Positions 55,933 through 64,000 of a stretch of DNA of 64,000 bases are shown piece by piece. A program made the position numbers and the translations under genes. The DNA comes from Bryopsis sp. KO-2023 (lineage: Eukaryota; Chlorophyta; Ulvophyceae; Bryopsidales; Bryopsidaceae), in NCBI GenBank assembly GCA_030272585.1, contig BSYQ01000009.1, positions 3,906,001 to 3,970,000 of the forward strand, given 5' to 3'. The stretch's first letter is position 1; the number at the start of each line of letters is the position of its first letter. The notes beneath the pieces are model-generated. The model made no database searches. It worked only from the letters and a program-made list of their open reading frames with translations, and had not been told where the DNA came from.

Positions 55933-57614
55933 CTATGCCCCACCCAAAACGCAACACGCCATCCAGATGCTTTCTACCACCACCACTACATACCAAATCG
56001 AATAAGAATTCTGGGACATTCTCTGCTTGAGCTCAGAGGACATGCTGTTAGGGAAGTGCGACGAAACGAATGCTTTCCTCCGGGTGATGTCCAGCATGTG
56101 TACCAAAGCCATAGGCACCAGCACCCCCATCAGCACCACCACAGAGCTGACCACCGTGAAACAGGAGCATCTGAGGCCCCAGGGCAGGAAAAAACTCGAC
56201 ATGCATATCAGGTAAACCTGGATGGATTCCCCCAAGGTCAGCAGCACCCTGTTTTCAGGTTCCCCGACCGGGCAACACGCCTCGCAGAAATCCGACGTCC
56301 ACATCAGCAAAAAAGGGATCGTCGACAGCTGCACCAAGACGTGGTTTCGAAAGAGCAAGGTCAGATTCAGGGAAGCGTACAGCGCCACCAACACGGGGGA
56401 TTTTAAGATGATTCTGCCCAGGATTGCCAGCCAGACGGAGTCGGGAGCCTCCTCCAATTTCCCCAGAAGGACGAACATCGACATGGCATGCAGCACCGAG
56501 AAGCAGATGATGGGGTTTCGCCATTTCATGTAGACCTCTTTTTTCCACACACACATGCACATCCAGACCAGGGAGGAAAGAGAGTTGCACACCAGATGGG
56601 CGACCCCCAGGGGGGGGAGCATCCCCCTATAGATCCAGGCCAGCACGTTTCCGGGGAACAAACCTTGTATGTATGCAATCATATCATGATGAACTTTGGA
56701 ACGCAGGGTTTCCTCCCGATACCTGTTTAAAAAACAAATGTAGGAATAATTTAGGACAACGCATGCCAATGGTGATTTGAGAACAGAATCCCACGCAGGG
56801 CATCCCTGTTTCAGTCAAACATTTATTGGAGAGCCTTTTTCCTCTTATATAAGAATTGCATTCAGGATATCCTCAGTTCACCTGAGCATCGCCTAATTCG
56901 GCAATAAAACATGTCAGGGTTATTATATTGGTTGCAAATAGAATGTCTGAGCATCAGCCTGGATGGGATGCATTTCAAAAGAAAGATCTGGAACTAAAAA
57001 AGAAAACAGAGGAGGAAAAAAAACACACATGAAAAAGTATAATCCAAGGGGAACAAGGAAATAAAAATAAAACAGGATGGCTGCATGTTGAAAAACATTG
57101 AACAGAATATGCTGCAGTTTTCTTAAATCTATGTTCTGCTGCACGACACCCCCCCCCCCAAAAAAAAAAAATACAAAAAACTAAAAGATTATTCCTTCTT
57201 TTTTTTTCCTTTTTTTGGATTTGGTCACAACCTAGGAAGGGCTGTTGGTTTCTTGTTTCAAATTTTCCGACACAGCTATCTTCTTATTTTTCTTTTTTAA
57301 GAAAATTTAGGGGGAAGGGAGGGAAAGGGGATTGGAATACAACCTCCATGTGTAAAGAAAGAGAAACCCCCATCTGGGAAAATCCTGCATAGAAGCTACA
57401 ATCAGATCCATATTTTTCTAAAAATATCGTTTCGATGGTGTGCATACATATTTTTCATATTCTCAGAAATCAAACCAGCCCAATCAAATTGTGAATGATT
57501 ACGAGAAGGTATCTTTTCAATCAACCTTTTTTCGACCTCTTCGGTTCGGAATGAGAACGCGACGCCCAGCAAATTATCGCGCTCGAGCGAAACATCAACG
57601 TCCTCCTCCAGCAT
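55933..57614 (-). CDS. Multi-TM membrane protein (about six TM segments), 2 exons
   Basis: Exons 57614-57526 and 56722-55933 join in phase 2 to give 292 aa: FSFRTEEVEKR runs into YREETLRSKVHHDM. Exon 2 encodes a series of hydrophobic segments around VCNSLSSLVWMCMCVW, PIICFSVLHAMSMFVLL, SPVLVALYASLNLTLLF, QVYLICMSSFFLPWGL, VVSSVVVLMGVLVPMAL and IWYVVVVVESIWMACCVL. The membrane layout, with a short cytosolic E-E-x-Y-R-E leader, resembles the N-terminal membrane half of some protist class III nucleotide cyclases or histidine kinases, but no catalytic domain follows the stop. That resemblance is weak and only an inference. The donor of exon 1 (GTTGAT) is non-consensus. Confidence 0.6.
57149..57171. 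repeat. C11-A12 compound homopolymer
   Basis: Eleven C followed directly by twelve A, inside the intron of the multi-TM gene. Confidence 0.9.
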
Positions 57615-58649
57615 GTCGACAGATCAATGCCCGCCCTGTTCGCCCAACACCAAAAATCAGACGACCATCGTGCCGGGTTGCCCCCAAGTGGTTTCGTTGA
57701 CTGATATTAATGACGTACAGAAAAGCGGGACAATCTTTCTCGGCCAGGATTGCCAGCGCTCGCGAATTCGAAAAAGAAAAGTTCTTGCGTGAATTCAGGG
57801 AAACGCATGCAGGAATTTTCTAACGCAATACGTGCTGTACAAGTTTTCGCTGGCGCTCCGCCAAACGGCTCCGAATACTGCCGAGCCACTCCTCCTCCAT
57901 ACGAGTTGAATCGCCGCCAGACGGAATGACCTGTATTTCCATGTGGCGGGTCCTAAGATCGTTCGCGAAACCTAGAACTGTTTACTTGGGACGTTTCACA
58001 ACTGCCGGCACCTGACCTATTGTTTGGTGGTGCACACGCAACTCTTGTCACACGCGCTCCTGCGCAACCCTTAGGATTTTGCCCCAGACGCTCGTTCGGC
58101 GAAGAAAACGATGAAGCAAAGGTAATTCTTACTGAGATCGGCATCCACGACCGCCGCCAGCAAAACAACATGCACCACGAGCTGTTATCAACCAGCGGCG
58201 CCCCCCACGGGACTTCCTTCTGTCAGTCCTGATGGAAAAAGACGACATCCACGTCCAGAAGATTTCCCCATTTGTTCTAAGTCACGAAAAAAAAATGCGA
58301 TCCAATGGAGGGAAGCCACCAATTTTCAAGCAGGATTCACTTTGAAGGAACGTCTTTTCAACCTTGGAGAGTGGGCAACAGTCAATTGAAGAATCCAATA
58401 AACCCGACCAATGCGCGAGCGTCCGACTTTCCTGCACAGAATTGGGGGGGTCGAAAGCAGTCGCCCCCTGGCCACAGCGACTGGAAAAGCAAAGGGGAGC
58501 GCAGTGAGGTGCGTGCGCACACAGGCAAGCGAATGCGAATCGATTTGGGTATATATTCTGGACGGGATGATGCATTTCGTTTGATTTGATCAGTGTATTG
58601 GTTTGCTTGTTTTTCAAATCCAGGTCTGCTTGGTGATACTGTGCTCAAG
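57615..58649. other. Gap between divergent genes
   Basis: GC-balanced at the left (promoter side of the multi-TM gene). The right half carries the upstream block shared with the 62,6-62,8 kb region. No coding exon is supported, although ORFs of 60-110 codons exist on both strands. Confidence 0.45.
58567..58623. repeat. Conserved upstream block, copy 1
   Basis: TTTCGTTTGATTTGATCA, then TATTGGT-TGCTTGT and TTTCAAATCCAG, all directly upstream of the first exon of the gene at 58650. The same order occurs at 62751-62809 before the paralogous gene. It may be leader, an intron end or promoter. Confidence 0.75.
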
Positions 58650-60102
58650 ATGGCCTCCAGGTAGGCATCAGCTTCGATGATGCCCCTTTTCTTTTTCCCC
58701 TCTGTGAAAATCATCTTTGTTTGTTTGTTTGAAAATCTGTGAACAATAATTTATTTTTTTGAAGTATTTTGCTGCACCAATTTTTTGTATGCTGTTACAA
58801 ACCATGCAAATATATACAAAAAATTTCAAGTATAATGTTTGGACAAACAAGATCTATATTTTTGGATAACTGCGATTGTTCATACCCGTTTTTCATAGAC
58901 CTTTAAAATCCAACAATCAAATTTCTTCCTTTCATCTTGTTTTGTTGAAGGGGATTCATCTTGGCAATGCTGCTGGCCATTTCCTTATTTTCCGGTGCAA
59001 CCTTTTTTGTCGGCTTCCCTACACCAGGTAGGACTCTCCCTGAAGATATGCCCTGAAATATATATTTTATTGATCCACCTCGTGGAAAGAAGTGATATTG
59101 GCAATAGTCACTATCAAATGCACCCCACAGGAATATCCGAGTTGTGTTGAGGATTGCAATCTTGAGGAAAGTTTTTGGGGCATGTTTCATTCAAAACAGC
59201 TGCGAACTTGTGTGGTACAGAGGGTGGTTAGCATGAATTTTATTTTGTTTCGCTGCATTTCAAGAGCCCATTTTTTATTTCGTTTTTAACTAAGAAATCA
59301 TTCTGAGTGATCAGTGGAACATTTTGGTCTTGGAGGTGATTACTTTGCTTTCGGAACATTTGATTGATTGGTTCTTTTGATTGGTTCTTTCGCAGCCACC
59401 AACGTGCATTTGGGTGACATGCATTCGGCAAAAATATATTCACCCGTGCCAATTATTTCTCATCAGAATTCCGACGGGATCACGCTGCCGTCGTTTGATC
59501 TCTTCTCAGCTCAGGGACTCTCTTCGGCGGAAGCCGACTCGACAGCTGCCTTGTTTGAGTCTTGTGCACCGTTTTGCCAAGACCAGCTGTGTAAAAATCA
59601 GTGCATTGCTGTGGACAATGCGATCGAACATCTCCAAGCCAGGACCCAGAATTCCACCTCAAATCCGGGCATCGTGTTCATCAGGATGGATTTCCTTGCT
59701 GCTGCAAGCCGTAGGCAACCCATCTACCAGGAGCTTTTTCAATCCGCCCTGAAAGCGGTGAAATCAAACCCTCGCTTCTTGAAGTATGGTCATTCTGACC
59801 ACGCTTTCATTTGCATGGTCAATGGATGCGACACTGTGTTGTCAGATATGGTAAGCAAAACCAGGTTTGGAAAGGACACTCGGGCAATCTGGGTTGGTCG
59901 ACAGAAGGACATTGAGAGGTTGGCTGCGTCAGGGAGGCAATGGCCATGTAGGGATCGGTTGCTGGCTGCTGCTGGGGATGATATGACATCTGTGCTGGTG
60001 GAGGTGGAGAAAAAAATAGCGGGGGCACATCGATGGACTTGCCAAGGAAAATGGACGCTCGAGAAAAAGAAGATTGGGCTGTTGTCAATGCAATGCTTGT
60101 GA
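58650..60102 (+). CDS. Unrecognised membrane-anchored or secreted protein, tandem copy 1 (3 exons)
   Basis: Exons 58650-58660 (only 11 nt), 58951-59027 and 59396-60102 give 264 aa. The N-terminus MASRGFILAMLLAISLFSGA is a signal anchor or signal peptide. The ectodomain has a cysteine cluster C-x3-C-x4-C-x3-C (ESCAPFCQDQLCKNQC), two N-glycosylation-like sites in the linker (QNSTSNPG), then GIVFIRMDFLAAASRRQP, KYGHSDHAFICMVNGCDTVL and AIWVGRQKDIERLAA. I know no family with this pattern. The F-I-C--x-GCD segment and the Golgi-type topology next to a sulfotransferase suggest a secretory-pathway role, but this is inference from position only. Confidence 0.72.
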
Positions 60103-60448
60103 GTGGCGCGAACTGCAGAAAACACCCAAAATTCCAAACACAAGAAATCAACTTATAAGTAATTACTTAATGGTTATTAAGAGCATATGGAACTCCATTT
60201 TGAATGTGGTAAATCAAAGCCTTTCACGTGGCCAAGTGGACATATATATACTAAGTATATATTATAATTTTATTTATTAAAAAAAATATAGATAATTTTT
60301 ACATATTTATAAATATGTATGCCCGTGCCTTAGAAATACACATCTCTTACGACGATGGAATATTTTGTCTTGAATGGTGTGGGGATGAGCCATCCAGATA
60401 GGCCAGAATCGTTACCGTTTCCTTCTGATTGGTTTCTTCTTTCGCCAG

Positions 60449-61453
60449 GAAAGGTTTCAGGACCGCTTCGAGACATCGACTCGTGGCCGTCCCGATCCAA
60501 AAATCGGGGAGCTCAGAAATGACGGCGTTGATGCGTCGAATAGCAGGGATGCCACAGTGGCGAGACACCCATGATCGCCTGATCTATGGCCCTGATATGG
60601 ACATGGAGCACGTCGGCAGAAACTGGACCTTTTCGGAAGCCCTGGAAAACATGGAGGACCCCGAATGGAAACGCATCATCTTCGTAAGGGACCCCGTGGC
60701 GAGGTTTCTGTCGGGATACCTCAACAAAGTTGTGGCGTTGCAGCAGTATCACAGAGTGAAATGGGAAGGGGCAGAGATGCCGACGATCGAGCAGGTGCGT
60801 TGGCTTTAGAATAATACGACGCGAAGCATCCACCCAGGTGCCACTTGGCATTCAAACCCAGGCCTGGGCCGCAAAGTGTCGATATCAGGAGAGAATGGCA
60901 TCCAAGCGTCCGTTTGTTCCTTTATTTTAATCCATCCATTTGCATGTCTTAAACAAGATCAAACATGTGCATTGAATGCATATTGCGTACCTCGCAGGTG
61001 GTTGAGACTTTCGAAGCCATCACACCTAAGGAGCGAAAAAGACTCGACGTTCATTTCCGGCCGCAAAGCGTCATATGTAACACTGTTGGGCGCAATAAAT
61101 CCGAGTCGAGTGGCTTTTGGGATGGCATCCCAACCACTCGGTTCGATTTCGTTGCGCGCGTGGAATCACTGGACGACGACCTCAAAGACATGCTGACGTC
61201 TATGGACTTGTGGGAAAGCTACGGAGCGTCGGGCTGGGGCCCGAATGGGGACCTCGCGTTGCCGGAATACGATATTTACACCAGGCAGAGAAAAGAGCAC
61301 GTCGACACGACAAGGGAAACGCACGCCGCCGAGAAAATTCACCAATACTTGACTCAAGACCTGATTCGGCGAGTTCAGCAGCTGTATCAAGACGACTACG
61401 ATGTTTTCGGGTTCGATCGCTCGACTTGGATCAAGCCTGAGAAGGAACTGTGA
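60449..61453 (+). CDS. Carbohydrate sulfotransferase (HNK-1/Sulfotransfer_2 type), 5' exon missing
   Basis: Uses PAPS to sulfate sugar hydroxyls, normally in the Golgi lumen. Exons 60449-60794 and 60998-61453 join in phase 0. The 5'-phosphosulfate loop is VAVPIQKSGSSEMTALMRRI and the 3'-phosphate motif is RIIFVRDPVARFLSGYLNK. Further family marks are DVHFRPQSVIC and the C-terminal YQDDYDVFGFD. Exon 1 starts in phase 2 behind an acceptor (ttcgccag), so an upstream exon with the TM anchor and start codon is missing from this model. It could lie between 60103 and 60448. The gene sits between the two tandem copies of the unrecognised family. Confidence 0.85.
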
Positions 61454-62834
61454 TTCGATAAAGAAGTTGAGGGAAGGGAGGATAAAGAGCTTTTTTTTAA
61501 AGGAAACCAACAAATAACGTGTATTGGTCAGCCCCAACTGGCTGGACATGGCTATGATGGAGAATTCCTGCATCATGTTTCGCATTAGGTCCTCGTTTTA
61601 TTTCTTGGTTCGATTAACCGATTGAAGGTTGGCTGTGCTATAAAGGACCTTTTGGCGGGACATGATTAAGGATTCATTTCTTCTATATTTTGGTTTTTGT
61701 TTATGGAAAGATTTTATGGTTTCGAAACCATAGAATACGATTTCGAAGTGTTTTTTAAAAGGTGGTTGGATATATATCCAAGATATAATTTCTGCAATGG
61801 AGACCGGGAGCAGCTTCTCTGTGTGTGTGTAATCTTTCTTTTTTTGCTTGCTGGAAAACAGAAGAAATTTAGAAAAGAAAAGCATTTGAAACCCTGTCAC
61901 TTCAGGATCTCCCTAGCCCGACCAGATAAAAGACATCAAAAGGCTGAAAATCATTTCCAAGCAACTGATGTAATCGCATCTATAAAATGCTTGTAAGCAT
62001 TTTGCAGAAAACCATGACTTTGCAATCCAATCAATTCTAATTAAATCGCTGTGGCTGCCTATTCAAACAGTGTAATAAAGGGTGGAAAAGACAACTTTCG
62101 ACTTTTTTCAGGCTGACTTCATTCAAATCAGAAAACCTGTCCTTTTTGCCCAGGAAATTTTGTTCCTGTTCAGATTCTTTGGTCAATCAATCAATCGAAA
62201 ATTACAACCCACCGCAAAAGACACCTCAGTTTTCGCAGGGCGTGCCCGCATCCAAAAAATGCCTTTTAAAATCGAAATCCATCCCGTTCCCCTTCGCACC
62301 ACATCGTGGTGAGTTCGTCCAGCTCGATGGTTCCGACTGCAGTCGGCTGAGAAACACGTCTATATGAATGCATCCACCCTTCGTTGCCTACCCAACCAGG
62401 TATTACATTTTACATTGGCTGTGGTGGGGGGATGTGGCCTCTTGGACAATGTGTAATCGTTGTTATCGTTCCCACTCTTAAACATTGACGACTGAAATGG
62501 CCGGGTGGAAAGTCCAATAAAACAATGACCCAACCTGGCCCGTCAATCAATCAGGAGAAAACCCCACACGCTCCGACAAGGGTTCGGGGGTGGATGCCAG
62601 AGAGTTGTTTTGTTTTTCTTTCGTGACGGTGGATTTTCGACCTGGCGGCTCCCCACAGCGACTGGAGAAGCAAATCGTAGCGCATTAGGGTAAATGCAAA
62701 CCAATCGATGATATGCGTTTCCTTCAGCGGCGTCGAAAGCTTGAAGAAAAGATGAATGTATTTCGTTTGATTTGATCAAAATATTGGTATGCTTGTGTTT
62801 CAAATCCAGCTCCCCCCCTTGATCCTCAATCAAG
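61454..62834. other. Gap upstream of tandem copy 2
   Basis: AT-rich with no supported exon. The last about 250 bases resemble the sequence upstream of 58650, including CACAGCGACTGGA and the block at 62751-62809. The duplication therefore included promoter or leader sequence. Confidence 0.5.
62751..62809. repeat. Conserved upstream block, copy 2
   Basis: Second copy of the block at 58567-58623, ending in TTTCAAATCCAG a few bases before the start codon of the paralogue. Confidence 0.75.
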
Positions 62835-64000
62835 ATGCTCTCCAGGTAGGTGACATATTACATCTGGACTCTTTTCCTGTATGAAAATCAGCGAACCAAA
62901 ATTTTCTCTGATAAAGCAACTCCTTCCCTTTTCGTTTACCTCACCCTTCTTTTGCTCCAGAATAAAACAGGACCATCAGTCCATGCAAAAAACAAGGGGG
63001 GGAAATTACATTTTCGATTATCTGTGATTGCTTAGGGGTTGTTAGTACCCTTTTATTTAAACCCCACAATAAAAAAAAATTGAAAAAATTGAAAAATGGG
63101 TGTCCAAGGCAATCCATCACGGCGCTGTTGCTGGCTGTTTGCTTACTTTCCGCTGCATCCTCTTTTTTCAAGTTTCATACACCAGGTAAGCCTCTTTCTG
63201 GTTCAGTCGGTTTCTGTTTTTTTTTTGAATGCCCCGAAAACATGCATGTCATGTTGATTGAATCATCGACTATACAATGCAGTGATCACGGACCAATTAA
63301 CCATCTGATTCAACCCACAGCAACATATATATGAGTTTTTTGAGGATTGCAATCTTGTGGAAACTTTTTTGGGTTTTTTCAATGAAAACAGCTCCACCAC
63401 CTTGTGCCATCGGTAGAGGAGCTCAGGCAAGGTAATCATTGATTAATTGACAGAATTCTTTTTGGGTTCTTTTGCAGCCACCAACATGCATTTGGATGAC
63501 ATGCATTCGACAAAAACGTATCCATCCGTGCCAATAATTCCTCATCAAAATTCCGACGGGATGCTGCCATCGTTTGACCTCTTCTTAACTCAGGGACTCT
63601 TTTCGGCGGAAGTGGACCCGCCAGCCGCCTTGTTCGAGTCTTGCGAACCGTTTTGCCGTGACGAGCACTGTAGGAAACAGTGTATCGCTCTGGACAATGC
63701 GATCAAACATCTCCAAGCCTGGACGCAGAATTCCACCTCAAATCCGGGCATCGTGTTCATCAGGATGGGTTTTCTCGCTGCAGCGAGTCACAGGCAACCT
63801 ATGTATCGGAAACTCTTCCAATCTGCTGTGAGGGCAGTGAAATCAAACCCCCGCTTCCTCAAATATGGCCATTCTGACCACGCTTTCATTTGCATGGTCG
63901 ATGGATGCGATACCGTGTTGTCGGATATGGTAAACAAAACCGGATTTGGGAAAGATACTCGGGCAATTTGGGTCGGTCGACAGAAGGACATTGAGAGGTT
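62835..64000 (+). CDS. Unrecognised membrane-anchored or secreted protein, tandem copy 2 (cut by window end)
   Basis: Exons 62835-62845, 63109-63185 and 63478 to beyond 64000, with the same sizes and phases as the gene at 58650, including the 11-nt first exon. The N-terminus MLSRQSITALLLAVCLLSAA is hydrophobic but differs strongly from copy 1. The ectodomain is close to copy 1 (HQNSDGMLPSFDLF, ESCEPFCRDEHCRKQC, KYGHSDHAFICMVDGCDTVL, AIWVGRQKDIER). No frameshift or stop is seen up to the window edge. Confidence 0.72.

Noticed and set aside
1..64000. CRISPR arrays, bacterial operons or an organelle genome
   Set aside because: No regularly spaced repeats are present, genes are intron-split and widely spaced, and plastid-type proteins carry targeting leaders, all of which indicates nuclear DNA.

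Overview
The window is nuclear DNA from an intron-rich, ciliated, photosynthetic eukaryote. Almost every gene is split by GT-AG introns of about 50-650 nt with T-rich 3' ends, and exon phases join cleanly when the proteins are assembled. Two introns appear to use GC-AG. Plastid ribosomal protein L10, acetolactate synthase and probably a DedA/VTT membrane protein start with basic, Ser/Ala/Arg-rich leaders and no N-terminal signal peptide, which fits a primary-type plastid (green, red or glaucophyte). A CFAP157 orthologue implies motile cilia. I cannot name the species.

Layout. 0.8-1.7 kb: remains of a vanadium-haloperoxidase-like gene. 2.5-5.4 kb (-): spliceosomal SmB in 9 exons. 6.5-7.4 kb (+): unknown 158-aa protein. 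8.3-14.7 kb (+): WDR48/UAF1 in about 16 exons. 16.6-19.2 kb (+): plastid uL10. 20.6-21.8 kb (+): a BTB domain fused to an ALK/LTK-type glycine-rich domain. 22.3-23.5 kb (+): small single-TM protein, probably plastid. 24.8-27.7 kb (-): DedA/VTT protein, head-to-head with CFAP157 (28.2-30.6 kb, +). 31.4-33.5 and 42.9-44.9 kb: two copies of a ~2-kb duplication, each with a gene for a secreted six-cysteine/(Pro-Thr)n/Gly-Ser-rich protein. Between the copies lie a secreted-protein gene (36.9-37.9 kb, -), an intact non-LTR retrotransposon ORF (38.1-41.1 kb, +) with a trailing coiled-coil ORF, and another secreted orphan (41.9-42.3 kb, -). 46.5-51.9 kb (-): acetolactate synthase in 12 exons. 53.2-54.2 kb (-): paralogue of the 36.9-kb secreted gene. 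54.2-54.4 kb: terminal exon of an unknown gene. 55.9-57.6 kb (-): multi-TM protein. 58.6-60.1 kb and 62.8 kb to the window end (+): two tandem copies of an unrecognised membrane-anchored or secreted family, flanking a carbohydrate sulfotransferase (60.4-61.5 kb).

Functionally the window mixes housekeeping genes (splicing, deubiquitinase control, plastid translation, branched-chain amino-acid synthesis, cilia) with an accessory part from 31 kb on that is rich in duplicated, fast-changing secreted proteins. The strongest lead is the duplicated cysteine-rich/(PT)n pair. By eye the cysteine domain differs at about 12 of 36 residues between copies, while roughly 138 C-terminal residues differ at only one. 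All gene models were built by hand from reading frame, splice dinucleotides and remembered family motifs. No search or alignment was run.
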